NCBI GenBank assembly: GCA_016717205.1
Contig: JADKGC010000008.1
Span: 124,001-188,000, forward strand
DNA: 64,000 bases
Source: Candidatus Flexifilum breve
GTDB lineage: Bacteria; Chloroflexota; Anaerolineae; Aggregatilineales; Phototrophicaceae
Direction of reading: 5' to 3'
Under the pieces are notes generated by a model. It ran no database searches, was not told the origin of the DNA, and saw nothing but the letters and a program-made list of their open reading frames with translations. Shown one piece after another: positions 34,110 through 42,635 of this stretch. Each line of letters begins with the position of its first letter. Positions within the stretch are counted from its first letter, which is position 1. The position numbers were made by a program, and so were the translations under genes.

Positions 34110-36659
34110 TTAGCTGCGCGACTTCGCGCCGAGTTCGAAGCCCGTCAGCTTGACGATCTTCTCCTGCACCTTCGCGACTTCGCGGTCGGTGAGCGTCTTT
34201 TCGTCGGTCTGATACGTCAGGCTGTAGGCGAGGCTCTTGAAGCCTTCCGGGATTGGATCGCCTTCGTACACATCGAACAGGCGCACGTCCTTGAGCAGAT
34301 CGCCGCCCGCCTTCACGATCACGCGCTCCACGTCGGCAGCGCTCGTCTGTGCCGGGACGATCAGCGCGATGTCCTGCAGCACCGGCGGCGTGATCGGCAG
34401 CGGCGCGGTCGGGTACATAGCGCGCGCGAATTCCAGCAGCGCATCGAGGTCAAACTCCGCCAGCAAGACAGGCGCGGCGGTCAGGTCGAAGCGCGCCGCG
34501 ACCAGCGGATGCAGTTCGCCGAACGTGCCGATCGCCACGCCGTTGACGCGCAGCAGCGCCGAGCGCCCCGGATGGAAGGTTGTGTGCTGGCCGCGCTCGA
34601 AGGTCACACGGTCGACGTGCAGCCCGCTGAGCAGGCTTTCGACCATGCCCTTGAGGTCGTAGAAGTCATAGTTGGTCGCCTCTTTGACCTGCCACGTCGC
34701 CGCTTCGCGCACGCCCGTGATGAGCAGCGACAGGCGGCGCGGCTCGTCGGGCAGCAGTTCGCCCTCGCGCTTGAGGTAGATGTTGCCGATCTCGAACAGC
34801 AGTTGGCGCTTCTGGTAACGGCTGTTGAGCGCCGCCGTTTCGACGATGTTGGTCAGCAGCGACTTGCGCATGACCGCCTTATCCGGCGAAATCGGGTTGG
34901 CGAGTTCGACGTAGGGCTGCGCGGGCAGCGATGACTCCGCGGTCGGCGGGACGAGGGCGGCTTCACGTTCGGGCGCGGTCAGGCGATAGTTGATGATCTC
35001 CTGGAAGCCGAGCGCTACCAGCAGATCGCGCGTCGCTTCCTCGAGCGTGAGCGACGGGTTGGACCGCTGCGGCGGCATGGCATCGGCGATGATCGTGTTG
35101 GCGATGTTGCCGTAACCGTAGATGCGGCAGATCTCTTCGATCAGGTCGGCTTGCCCGACGATGCCCGTCCCGATGTCCATGCGCGTATCCGGCACGCCGA
35201 CGCTCAGACTGTCCGCGTGGATCTGCACGGTGAAGCCGCCGCGCATGAGCATCGTCGCCGATTGTTCAAGCGTGAAATCGACGCCGGAGATGCGGCGAAT
35301 CTCGGTCAGCGGGAGCTGCACGACGACCAGTTCGGGCTGGAGTGGGTAGGCGTCAATCACGCCCTGCGCGACCTGCCCGCCGCCCGTCTGGCGCATCAGC
35401 TCAATGCCACGCGACGACCCGCGCAGCGCCCAGCTCGGATGCACGCCGCGGCTGAAGCGGACGCCCGCCTCCGTCCGCATGCCCTGCGTCTGCATGCTGC
35501 GGCGAATGTTGATGAAGTTCCACGCCGCCGCTTCGAGCAGCACCGTGCGCGTCGCATCGCTGATTTCGGTGTCCGCGCCGCCCATGATGCCGCCCAGACC
35601 GATCACGCCCGCCGTGTCGCACACGAGGATGTTATGCGCGTCGAGGTTGCGTTTTGTCCCGTCGAGCGTTTCCAGCGTTTCGCCCGCTTCTGGCAGCCGC
35701 GTGATGATGGTCGGCGTCTTGCCGCCTGCGCGTTCGACCAGCTTATCGTAGTCGTAGGCATGCAGCGGCTGGCCGATCTCGAACATGATGTAGTTGGTCA
35801 CGTCCACGATGTTGTTGATCGGGCGCTGGCCGACGAGCTGCAAGCGGCGCTGCAGCCATTCTGGCGACGGCTTGACAGTCGTATCGCGCAGCAGCGTGAA
35901 GGTGAAGCGCGGGTTCAGTTCCGGTGTGCGGATTTCAATCGCCGCCCTCCCGTCGATGCTCGCGCCCGCCGCCACGAAGTCGTACGACGGCTCGCGCAGC
36001 GGTTGATCGAGCAGCGCGGCGACTTCGCGCGCGATGCCGAGGATGCTGTAAGCGCGGGCGAGGTTCGGCGTGAGTTCGACTTCCAGCACGATATCGCCAA
36101 GCACGTCCTGCAGCGGCGTCCCCGGCGGGAAACCGGGATCGTCATGCATGATGATGATGCCCTCGTGCTCCTCGGACAGGCCGAGTTCTTTCGCCGAGCA
36201 CACCATGCACTTGTTCGGAATACCGCGCAAAGGCTTCTCTTTGAGGATCATGCGCTTCAGCTCTTCGCTGTGACCATCCCAGACTTCCGCGCCTTCCAGC
36301 GCGAAGCCCGTCCACAGCGGCGACGCCAGCGGGCCGATGCCCTTGTGTTCGAACAGGTTGGGCGCGCCCGTCACGGTTGGTTCAAGCTCCGCGCCGCCGT
36401 AATCGACCATCGCGATCACGAGGCGGTCGGCGTTGGGGTGCGGCTTGACTTCGCGGATCGCGCCGAGCACGATCTTCTCGCGATCCCACACCAGATGGTC
36501 GGACACCGGCTGGCGCACGCCTTCGACGAACTGCTGCGGCAGCCCGTAGTAGTAAATGTGCGCCACTTCCATCCCGGCGACGGTCATGCGTTCGGCCAGC
36601 GCTTCCACTGGCACGGTGATATCGACGTATTCTTTCAACCACGAAACTGGTACGAGCAT
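34110..36659 (-). CDS. pheT: Phenylalanine-tRNA ligase beta subunit
   Basis: PheT forms the alpha2-beta2 phenylalanyl-tRNA synthetase with PheS. The 849-residue protein begins MLVPVSWLKEYVDI and has the N-terminal OB-type tRNA-binding domain (GAIREVKPHPNADRLVIA). The B3/B4 editing domain (INNIVDVTNYIMFEIGQPLH), the B5 domain and the C-terminal anticodon-recognition (FDX-ACB) domain ending LTDREVAKVQEKIVKL follow. Length is in the upper normal range. It lies 358 bases after the channel gene on the same strand and is expected to depend on the pheS T-box promoter or on readthrough. Confidence 0.96.
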   Translation of the reverse strand: MLVPVSWLKEYVDITVPVEALAERMTVAGMEVAHIYYYGLPQQFVEGVRQPVSDHLVWDREKIVLGAIREVKPHPNADRLVIAMVDYGGAELEPTVTGAPNLFEHKGIGPLASPLWTGFALEGAEVWDGHSEELKRMILKEKPLRGIPNKCMVCSAKELGLSEEHEGIIIMHDDPGFPPGTPLQDVLGDIVLEVELTPNLARAYSILGIAREVAALLDQPLREPSYDFVAAGASIDGRAAIEIRTPELNPRFTFTLLRDTTVKPSPEWLQRRLQLVGQRPINNIVDVTNYIMFEIGQPLHAYDYDKLVERAGGKTPTIITRLPEAGETLETLDGTKRNLDAHNILVCDTAGVIGLGGIMGGADTEISDATRTVLLEAAAWNFINIRRSMQTQGMRTEAGVRFSRGVHPSWALRGSSRGIELMRQTGGGQVAQGVIDAYPLQPELVVVQLPLTEIRRISGVDFTLEQSATMLMRGGFTVQIHADSLSVGVPDTRMDIGTGIVGQADLIEEICRIYGYGNIANTIIADAMPPQRSNPSLTLEEATRDLLVALGFQEIINYRLTAPEREAALVPPTAESSLPAQPYVELANPISPDKAVMRKSLLTNIVETAALNSRYQKRQLLFEIGNIYLKREGELLPDEPRRLSLLITGVREAATWQVKEATNYDFYDLKGMVESLLSGLHVDRVTFERGQHTTFHPGRSALLRVNGVAIGTFGELHPLVAARFDLTAAPVLLAEFDLDALLEFARAMYPTAPLPITPPVLQDIALIVPAQTSAADVERVIVKAGGDLLKDVRLFDVYEGDPIPEGFKSLAYSLTYQTDEKTLTDREVAKVQEKIVKLTGFELGAKSRS

Positions 36660-37017
36660 GTGTTTAGCCTTTAGCTCTTAGCTGTTAGCGTTTAGCGATT
36701 AGCAATTTCACCCGCATTGGGGCGAAAACGTCTCGAGTGAGTCGAGTAGAGCAAGGTGTGCGGATAGCGTGGGGACAGCGGACGCAATGAATTGCGTCCC
36801 TACACAAAGACGGTGTTTCTCGTAGGGACGCGATTTATCGCGTCCGCATATTTCCAAAACCGCCCTATCACCCATCTTCACGCCACCCGGTATACCTCAT
36901 CCTTACGAAAATTCGCTGGTAACCTCACCCCAACCCCTCTCCTAAAGGCGAGGGGCGAGAACTATTCCGCTTGTTCCCCCTCTCCGGGGGGAGAGGGGGT
37001 TGGGGGGTGAGGTGAAT
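36660..37017. repeat. Repeat-filled gap between the potassium channel gene and pheT
   Basis: No gene is seen. It contains short TTAGC tandem units (36664-36705), GACGCAATGAATTGCGTCCC (36782-36801), TAGGGACGCGATTTATCGCGTCC (36822-36844), and two CCCTCTCC palindromes (36913-36953 and 36975-37014). These hairpins lie in the middle of the presumed phe transcript and could lower the amount of pheT relative to pheS. Confidence 0.75.
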
Positions 37018-37395
37018 TCATTCCTTCGGCGATTCGTCCCCGCCACGATCTTTCCCGCGCCCGAACAGCCGCAGCGTCGGCTGGTTCTGCGCGACCGCCG
37101 TGATGAACCCGGCGAGGATGCCCAAGCCGACAAAGATGTACACAATCGTGAACAGCTTGCCCGCGTCGGTCTTAGGCGTGAAGTCCCCGTAGCCGACCGT
37201 CGTGAGCGTGATCACGCTGAAGTACAGCGCGTCGAGCCAGCGCCAGCCTTCGACGTAATGGTAAAACAGCGTCCCGGCCAGCAGAATCAGCCCGACCAGA
37301 TACACCAGACCACGCGTTTCCGGGTTGCGGATCAGCGCGCGCACCGTCTGCCAGAAGCGCGCCAGCACCATCCACAGCGGGTAGATCAGCGGCAT
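37018..37395 (-). CDS. Small two-helix potassium channel (Ion_trans_2 family)
   Basis: A 125-residue protein: first helix GLVYLVGLILLAGTLFYHYV, pore helix WLDALYFSVITLTTVGYGDF with the TVGYGD selectivity filter, and second helix TIVYIFVGLGILAGFITAVA, then a charged tail. That is the KcsA-like minimal pore. It lacks an RCK/TrkA-N regulatory domain. It begins 3 bases after pheS and is likely cotranscribed with the synthetase genes. Confidence 0.88.
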   Translation of the reverse strand: MPLIYPLWMVLARFWQTVRALIRNPETRGLVYLVGLILLAGTLFYHYVEGWRWLDALYFSVITLTTVGYGDFTPKTDAGKLFTIVYIFVGLGILAGFITAVAQNQPTLRLFGRGKDRGGDESPKE

Positions 37396-37398
37396 GGG

Positions 37399-38442
37399 TT
37401 AGAACTGCTCCAGGAAGCGCAGATCGTTGCCCCAGTAGTAGCGGATGTCCTTCACGCCGTACTTCAGGTTGATCATGCGCTCCGGCCCCATGCCGAAGGC
37501 GAAGCCGCTCCACTCGCTCGGGTCGTAGCCGCCATTGCGCAGCACGACCGGATGCATCATGCCGCAGCCCGCGATCTCCAGCCAGCCGCTGTACTTGCAC
37601 ATCTGGCAGCCCTTGCCGCCGCACAGCAGGCATTCGACATCTACTTCCATGCTCGGCTCGGTGAACGGGAAGTAGCTCGACCGGAAGCGCACATCTTTGT
37701 CCGCCCCGAACATGCGCCGCGCGAATTCGGCAATCGTCCCTTTGAGGTCGGTCAGGTGGATGTGCTTGCCAATCGCCACGCCTTCGACCTGATGGAACTG
37801 AATTTCGCTGCGGACGCTCACCTGCTCATAGCGGTAGCACATGCCCGGCAGAATCACGCGGATCGGCTGCGTGCCGCCTTCACCGAATTCGCGCATGGCG
37901 TGAATCTGCCCCGGCGAGGTGTGCGTGCGCAAAACCACACCCGGCGTCGTCGTGTGGAACGTATCCCACATATCGCGGGCGGGGTGGTGCGCCGGAATGT
38001 TGAGCAGTTCGAAGTTCATCTCGTCCGTCTCGACATCACGGCTGCGATAGACCTGGAAGCCCATCTCCGCCCAGATGGCGTAGAATTCGCGCAGTGTCGT
38101 GGTCGACGGGTGTAGCCCGCCGACCGGATGCGCGCGCCCCGGCAGCGTCACATCGATTTGCCCCTGTTCGAGATCGCGCGCCAGTTCATGCTCCTTGACC
38201 AGCTTTTCGCGATCCGCATAGGCTTGTAGCAAGGTGGCCTTTATGTCATTGATGCGCTTGCCAAATGCTGCTCGCTCCTCTGCTGGCAACTGTCCTACCA
38301 TCCGTGAACGTTGGGTGAAAATGCCAGTTTTACCGATATACTTGCGTTCCCAATTCTCAACTTCATCACTAGTTACTTGTTGCCCCAGTTCGTTTAAAGC
38401 AATCTCAAGTAACGTATCCAGATTCTGTCTCGGATCGTGCAT
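37399..38442 (-). CDS. pheS: Phenylalanine-tRNA ligase alpha subunit
   Basis: PheS carries the class II catalytic core. The 347-residue protein has the N-terminal coiled coil (QRSRMVGQLPAEERAAFGKR) and the motif 1 region GGLHPSTTTLREFYAIWAEM. Motif 2 region FHQVEGVAIGKHIHLTDLKG and the motif 3 region GFAFGMGPERMINLKYGVKD also stand in order. A CxxC pair in CLLCGGKGCQMC is found as in many PheS. Length is normal. It is the first gene behind the T-box leader. Confidence 0.96.
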   Translation of the reverse strand: MHDPRQNLDTLLEIALNELGQQVTSDEVENWERKYIGKTGIFTQRSRMVGQLPAEERAAFGKRINDIKATLLQAYADREKLVKEHELARDLEQGQIDVTLPGRAHPVGGLHPSTTTLREFYAIWAEMGFQVYRSRDVETDEMNFELLNIPAHHPARDMWDTFHTTTPGVVLRTHTSPGQIHAMREFGEGGTQPIRVILPGMCYRYEQVSVRSEIQFHQVEGVAIGKHIHLTDLKGTIAEFARRMFGADKDVRFRSSYFPFTEPSMEVDVECLLCGGKGCQMCKYSGWLEIAGCGMMHPVVLRNGGYDPSEWSGFAFGMGPERMINLKYGVKDIRYYWGNDLRFLEQF

Positions 38443-38464
38443 TACTATCTCCTCAAGTGAAACA

Positions 38465-38760
38465 AAAAACGCCCTCGTCCCAGACTTCAGGGACGAGAGC
38501 GTTGGATCTCCCGCGGTACCACCCTGCTTGATCGATCCCTACGGATCGACCCGCTTCATTGCGCTGTGACGCCAGCCAGTGCGGAGCGGACTACACAGAT
38601 ACGCCGTGTGCGTATCGTTCACCCGTCAGCGAGCATATCCGCTTTTGGGATATGCGGATCAGGGGAATTTCGGCGGGGACAACCTGCGTCGCTCTCAGTC
38701 TACGGCGACCGCTCCCTGTTAAGTTGCTTGACCTGCGTACTTGTCCTGATCAACGCTTCT
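38465..38760 (-). promoter_or_regulatory. T-box leader (riboswitch) of pheS
   Basis: In the minus direction the leader contains the T-box sequence GGGTGGTACCGCGGG (complement of 38510-38524), the antiterminator element that pairs with the NCCA end of uncharged tRNA. It is followed by a terminator stem ACGCTCTCGTCCC/GGGACGAGGGCGT and a T run (38465-38501). Upstream lies a long stem I region; TTC (complement of 38665-38667, in AAATTCCCC) is a candidate Phe specifier codon. Uncharged tRNA-Phe would allow readthrough into pheS. The specifier is the least certain part. Confidence 0.85.
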
Positions 38761-38767
38761 CAAAGGT

Positions 38768-38797
38768 ATTATGAGCACGGTTGGGCAGGCCTGTCAA
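38768..38797 (-). promoter_or_regulatory. Promoter of the pheS T-box transcript
   Basis: In the minus direction TTGACA (38797-38792) and CATAAT (38773-38768) are 18 bases apart, directly upstream of the T-box leader. Confidence 0.65.
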
Positions 38798-38908
38798 GAT
38801 CGAGCCGCGGCGCGAAATATCCCCATACCCGCATATAGAAGGTGATATGCGCTTGTGCAGTCGCCTGCACGCTGGCTGCGTTCCCACCCATTGGCAAGGA
38901 GAGGTAAC

Positions 38909-39574
38909 ATGAAATATCTACTTACGTCGGCGGGTATCAAAAATGCCAGTATCCGCACCGCGCTGGTCAATCTGCTGGGCAAACCCATTGCCGAGTGCAG
39001 CGCGCTCTGCATTCCCACGGGGATCTACGCGCTCCGCAATGGGCCGATCATGGCCTACCAGTTCATCGCTGGACAGGAACCGCGCTGTCCCATGTGCGAA
39101 CTGGGGTGGAAGTCACTGGGCGTACTGGAACTGACCGCGCTGCCCAGCCTCAGCAAAGACCTCTGGGTTCCCTTGATCGAACAGACCGAGGTGCTGCTGG
39201 TCAATGGCGGCGATCCCCTATTTCTGGCCTACTGGATGCGTCAGTCCGGGCTGGCTGACCTCTTGCCGTCGCTGAACGGCGTCTACGTGGGACTGAGCGC
39301 GGGGAGCATGATCATGACTCCGAACATTGGGCAGCACTTCGTCGAATGGACGCCGCCCACAGGCGGCGACGAAGCATTGGGCGTTGTCGATTTTTCGATC
39401 TTCCCACATCTGGATCACGAAATGCTCCCCTACAATACGCTGGCGCATGCCGAACGCTGGGCGACCAGCATCGGGCATGCCGCGTACGCGATTGACGACG
39501 AGACCGCGCTGCAAGTGGTCGACGGCCGCGTCGACGTGATCTCGGAAGGCAAGTGGAAACACTTCACGCCCTGA
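38909..39574 (+). CDS. S51-family peptidase / class I glutamine amidotransferase-like protein
   Basis: A 221-residue protein beginning MKYLLTSAGIKNASIRTALV. The dipeptidase E-type nucleophile is in the elbow GVYVGLSAGSMIM, preceded by VLLVNGGDPLFLAYWMR, and a late His (FPHLDHEML) can complete the triad. A CxxC-containing segment RCPMCELGW is present in the middle. The family includes peptidase E (Asp-dipeptidase); the substrate here is unknown. ATG 38909 has AAGGAGAGG 4-12 bases upstream. It diverges from the phe operon. Confidence 0.8.
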   Translation: MKYLLTSAGIKNASIRTALVNLLGKPIAECSALCIPTGIYALRNGPIMAYQFIAGQEPRCPMCELGWKSLGVLELTALPSLSKDLWVPLIEQTEVLLVNGGDPLFLAYWMRQSGLADLLPSLNGVYVGLSAGSMIMTPNIGQHFVEWTPPTGGDEALGVVDFSIFPHLDHEMLPYNTLAHAERWATSIGHAAYAIDDETALQVVDGRVDVISEGKWKHFTP

Positions 39575-40285
39575 CGCCGTAAGTGTCATATGGCGAAATG
39601 AGGACGAGGCAGGCCTCATCCCTACGACAACAAATTCGGTTTGCCAAGCGGTGTCGGCGCCTCTCCCTGAATTCGACGTGGGGTTGGGGTGGGGTCGGGT
39701 GCGGCGGACGCAATGAATTGCGTCCCTACGAAAACCCATTCCTGCTTGACGGGTGATGTTGCCTCCCCTCCCTGAATTCGGCGAGGGGCCAGGGGTGGGG
39801 TTGGACACGGCGGACGCTGAATTGCTTCCCTACGAGAAGAACGTGTTTTGTAGGGACGCGCAACGGCGCGTCCGGTACTCCTCCAAATTGGCGGACGCCC
39901 CGTTGGGCGTCCCTACAATTCCCTCGATTGTTAAAGCTGTCCCTCCCTAAATCTAAAGGAGAGGGATTAAGGGGTGAGGCTAGCACTTCTCCGCAAAATG
40001 CGAGCGTGCTCTCCGACTTTGGACTGATCTTTGCGCCTATGACCCAATATGAGCCATTACAGTTGCTTAAACTCGGAACTGATTGCTTGACATACAGAAT
40101 AATCCATGATAATCTGTTGCTTGCATGTTAGGCAGAAGAGCCTTCGTGCGTTGTCAACGGTTCAGAACGATTGAGAGCGGGATGCTACAGGCACACCCGA
40201 ATGTCAAGATTTCGCGTCAACGTCACCGCTAAGTAGCGGTATTGGCGCGTCCCCCGCCGTGAGGCGGTGGAGAAAGCGAGGATCG
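39575..40285. repeat. Repeat-rich noncoding stretch with hairpins before the small HTH gene
   Basis: Up to 39985 it is filled with palindromes: AGGACGAGGCAGGCCTCATCC (39600-39620), two CCTCCCTGAATTCG elements (39663-39700, 39767-39806), GACGCAATGAATTGCGTCC (39707-39725), short GTAGGGACGC units (39850-39915) and CCCTCCC/GGAGAGGG (39943-39968). From 39990 to 40285 GC is lower. It contains a promoter (40087-40115) and two small hairpins (CCGCTAAGTAGCGG, 40227-40240; CCGCC..GGCGG, 40255-40267) in the leader of the HTH gene. No protein gene is convincing. Confidence 0.7.
40087..40115 (+). promoter_or_regulatory. Promoter upstream of the small HTH gene
   Basis: TTGACA (40087-40092) is followed after 17 bases by TAATCT (40110-40115) or after 15 by GATAAT. 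The HTH gene starts 171 bases later, leaving a leader with two hairpins. Confidence 0.5.
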
Positions 40286-40501
40286 ATGGTTACATCACTC
40301 AAACCTAGAATCGAACCCGGAGCAGTGTACTCCCGGCAAGAAGCCGCCGAAGCGCTCGGCATCAGCCTGAGCACGCTCAAGCGGTTGGTGAAGAATGGGC
40401 ATTTGCGCGTGAGCAAGCCCAATGGTATGCGCCGTGTGTTCATCACCGGCGAAAGCATCCTCGCCATGCTCAACGAGACCATCATCGAGCGGGGTGCCTA
40501 A
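40286..40501 (+). CDS. Small excisionase/MerR-type helix-turn-helix protein
   Basis: A 71-residue DNA-binding protein with GAVYSRQEAAEALGISLSTL followed by KRLVKNGHLRVSKPNG and RRVFITGESILAML. This is the HTH_17 (excisionase-like) winged helix. Such proteins act as plasmid, phage or integrative element regulators or as Xis-like factors. No integrase is near. ATG 40286 follows a GCGAGG site. A 67-residue frame starts 3 bases after its stop. Confidence 0.75.
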   Translation: MVTSLKPRIEPGAVYSRQEAAEALGISLSTLKRLVKNGHLRVSKPNGMRRVFITGESILAMLNETIIERGA

Positions 40502-40504
40502 GCC

Positions 40505-40708
40505 ATGATTCTGCGTGCCTTCGCCTTCACCATGCCAGCCCTTGGGTTCCAGGGGACGATTCTGCCTAATCGCATTGGGTCTGCTGCGCGTTTCGCGGAT
40601 CAGGGCCTAGATGCGGTTGCGGCTGGCGTGCGTGTGTGGAACACGGTCAGCGCGCTGGGTTACGGAGAATCAGGACAGTCATACGCGAAGGGAGCTAGCC
40701 TCGGCTAG
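40505..40708 (+). CDS. Small hypothetical protein behind the HTH gene
   Basis: A 67-residue frame, MILRAFAFTMPALGFQGTIL and on, begins three bases after the HTH stop, so coupled translation is possible. No domain is recognised and the composition is ordinary. A strong terminator follows 32 bases after its stop, which supports a two-gene unit, but the frame may also be accidental. Confidence 0.35.
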   Translation: MILRAFAFTMPALGFQGTILPNRIGSAARFADQGLDAVAAGVRVWNTVSALGYGESGQSYAKGASLG

Positions 40709-40740
40709 ACTACCCTCACCCGAAATACTAGGGTTCCTGC

Positions 40741-40784
40741 AAAGGGCGTGAGACTGTGAAGCAAAGTCTCACGCCCTTTTTATT
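40741..40784 (+). terminator. Strong rho-independent terminator
   Basis: AAAGGGCGTGAGACT (40741-40755) and AGTCTCACGCCCTTT (40765-40779) form a 15-bp stem, followed by TTATTTG. Confidence 0.9.
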
Positions 40785-40807
40785 TGCGAACTAATGGAGA
40801 GGTACCA

Positions 40808-41056
40808 ATGACGCCTCAACCCAATTTACAACTGCTCTACAACGAGTCTCGGCTTTCGACCCTTCTGGATGCGCTCGATGAGCTGCACAGCGCCGCAAGC
40901 GACGGGGATGTCCGCGCCGTCACCACACTCAGCAACGCGGAATTGATCGGCTGGCTGCGCGAAGTCATCTACACGGCGCGCGAAACGATGGACGAGATCG
41001 AAGAGCACAACAGCCAGCGCGAAGTGGGGTTGAGCCTGGTACGCAAATCGTCGTAA
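40808..41056 (+). CDS. Small hypothetical protein
   Basis: An 82-residue acidic, helical protein (LLYNESRLSTLLDALDELHS, then LSNAELIGWLREVIYTARET). ATG 40808 has GGAGAGG 5-11 bases upstream, a good site. No family is recognised. It follows the terminator directly, so it must have its own promoter between 40780 and 40800 or be read through. Confidence 0.6.
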   Translation: MTPQPNLQLLYNESRLSTLLDALDELHSAASDGDVRAVTTLSNAELIGWLREVIYTARETMDEIEEHNSQREVGLSLVRKSS

Positions 41057-41136
41057 CGGGCACGAAACATCGGGGACGCAAGTCCGACGAGCACCATAGT
41101 CAACGAATGAGCAAGCGAACGACGAGGAACAACCTC

Positions 41137-41298
41137 ATGAACTTTAGTCAAAAAGACGTACTGTTGTCGAAGAATCATCGGCGCGACCTAGAACGTCAAG
41201 CAGCGCAGGAAAGACTGGCACGTGAGAGTCGGCAGACTAAGCCGACCAGCCAGAAGCGCTCGACGCCGCTCTGGGCGCGGTTGTGGTCGCTGTTCTAG
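41137..41298 (+). CDS. Small basic hypothetical protein
   Basis: A 53-residue, strongly basic and amphipathic protein, MNFSQKDVLLSKNHRRDLER and onward, ending KRSTPLWARLWSLF. ATG 41137 has GAGGA 8 bases upstream and is preferred to ATG 41107, which has none. The last ten residues could bind a membrane. No family is recognised. It forms a possible unit with the gene before it. Confidence 0.45.
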   Translation: MNFSQKDVLLSKNHRRDLERQAAQERLARESRQTKPTSQKRSTPLWARLWSLF

Positions 41299-41600
41299 AA
41301 CGTACAGAACGAGCGAATCGGTAGAAAGGCTAGTTCGACATGTGTGACAAAGACAATCCAGCGGGTTACATCACCTTCGGCTAACCGACCGATCGCTCTC
41401 AGCGTAAGGTCGGGGATGCCCCACGACCTTACCGAATAACCGAATTGAAACGTGAAGACCTTCCGGGCGAGATTTATTGTTAGCAAGCAACCTGGGTACT
41501 GCAAGACCGGAACACTGATGTACTGGTAAGTCCAAAGCGAGGAACCGGGCGCGGCATGGGGGTGTTGGCGGGTTCCTCGTTTTGATCCCGCCGATTGCCC
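41299..41600 (+). ncRNA. Structured noncoding stretch ending in a terminator, candidate RNA
   Basis: No frame is open here. GAGCGA (41311-41316) can pair with TCGCTC (41393-41398) to close a large outer stem. A very stable hairpin follows, GTAAGGTCG..CGACCTTAC (41404-41432). Finally CGAGGAACC and GGTTCCTCG (41538-41579) form a terminator stem followed by TTTT. The order of stems is that of a small structured RNA or of a long 3' UTR of the preceding gene. It does not match any RNA family known to me. Confidence 0.4.
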
Positions 41601-41605
41601 TAAAA

Positions 41606-41720
41606 AGATAGCCTCACCCCCAACCCCTCTCCTAGAGGAGAGGGGAGACAGGCAGCGTTCTTAAATCCCCTCTCCCAATGGAGAGGGGATTTAGGGGTGA
41701 GGCCAAATACGGCGGATGGC
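41606..41720. repeat. Palindromic CCCTCTCC repeats
   Basis: CCTCACCCCCAACCCCTCTCC..GGAGAGGGG (41611-41645) and CCCCTCTCC..GGAGAGGGG.TTTAGGGGTGAGG (41667-41702) lie in tandem. The remainder up to 41912 has no gene. Confidence 0.8.
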
Positions 41721-41912
41721 CAGAAGGCCGTCCCTACGAAAACCATTTTTGTCGGGCGAACGCTGCTGACTCCCTTTCGAATTTCGGGGGTGGCAACGTG
41801 TGCGCGTGTTAAAACCGAGGTGAGGCGCGCCTCACATTTAACATTCGCGTGGGCTATTTTAAACCTGTGTGAACGATTGTAATCCGTTTCACGCGGGTTT
41901 CGGCAATGTGTG

Positions 41913-41918
41913 TATAAT
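41913..41918 (+). promoter_or_regulatory. -10 box of the HNH endonuclease gene
   Basis: TATAAT, 43 bases before the GTG start. TTTCAC at 41886-41891 is a poor -35 candidate at 21 bases. Confidence 0.45.
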
Positions 41919-41960
41919 GGAAAGTGTTGTGCAAAAAATCACGGATGCTAGAGGTGAAGC

Positions 41961-42503
41961 GTGTCTGGCGGTGTTCATGGGCGGGTGCTGCTGCTCAACG
42001 GAAGAACGTGGGAGCCGCTGTCTGTGATCTCGATCCCCAGGGCGATCAATCTGCTGCTCGCAGAAAAAGCTCTGGTTATCGAGCAGACGGGGGAGTTTTT
42101 GCGGACGGTCGGGGATAAGTACCCGATTCCTTCAGTCATTGCGCTCCGTGCCTATATCAACGTACCACGGCGGCGGGCGCACTGGAGTCGGCGGGGGGTG
42201 CTGGTGCGGGATAACTACACTTGCATCTATTGTCAGGTGCAGCCGGGCGGCATGATCAAGGGCAAAATGCTCTCCAAAACCGATTTCACGGTCGATCACA
42301 TCATCCCCAAGTCGCGCGGCGGCAAAGACGTGTGGACGAACACGGCCTGCGCGTGCTACCACTGCAACCACCGCAAGGGTGATCGCCTGCCGCATGAGGC
42401 GGCCATGAAGCTGGCGTGGGAACCCAAGACGCCGCGCACCAGCTATCTGGTCATCGCCATAGGCAGTGGCCCGGAAGCCTGGAAACGCTACATCGAATAC
42501 TAG
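41961..42503 (+). CDS. HNH endonuclease
   Basis: A 180-residue protein with an N-terminal segment VLLLNGRTWEPLSVISIPRA typical of a common group of stand-alone bacterial HNH proteins. It has the zinc-binding CIYCQ, the catalytic DHIIPKSRGGKDVWTNTACA and a second Cys pair ACYHCNHRKGDR. It probably nicks or cuts DNA; the biological role of this widespread group is not settled. Start is GTG 41961 after AGAGGTG; the earlier ATG lies in another frame. A terminator follows. Confidence 0.87.
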   Translation: MSGGVHGRVLLLNGRTWEPLSVISIPRAINLLLAEKALVIEQTGEFLRTVGDKYPIPSVIALRAYINVPRRRAHWSRRGVLVRDNYTCIYCQVQPGGMIKGKMLSKTDFTVDHIIPKSRGGKDVWTNTACACYHCNHRKGDRLPHEAAMKLAWEPKTPRTSYLVIAIGSGPEAWKRYIEY

Positions 42504-42532
42504 CACCACCCGTAACCCCGAATGTCTTTCAG

Positions 42533-42556
42533 CAGAGGTGCAAACCTCTGTTTTTT
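42533..42556 (+). terminator. Terminator of the HNH gene
   Basis: CAGAGGT and ACCTCTG pair around GCAA and are followed by six T. Confidence 0.85.
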
Positions 42557-42635
42557 ATCCCCCAACCCGGCACAACTTTCGCCTGTCATATAACGTATAT
42601 AAGTTAAATTCTTCACATAGTCTCAGGGGTATGCT

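Noticed and set aside
33963..36674. Long plus-strand frames opposite pheT
   Set aside because: pheT is certain; these frames have low complexity and no ribosome sites.
41050..41100. GGGGACGCAAGTCC, similar to the core of the class I cyclic-di-GMP riboswitch
   Set aside because: The needed 5' half with GCAAACC and the tetraloop-receptor pairing could not be found, and no regulated gene with a suitable function follows. A covariance search would settle it.
41913..41960. Extended -10 (TGn) at the HNH promoter
   Set aside because: The bases before TATAAT read GTG, which does not give T and G at the required positions.
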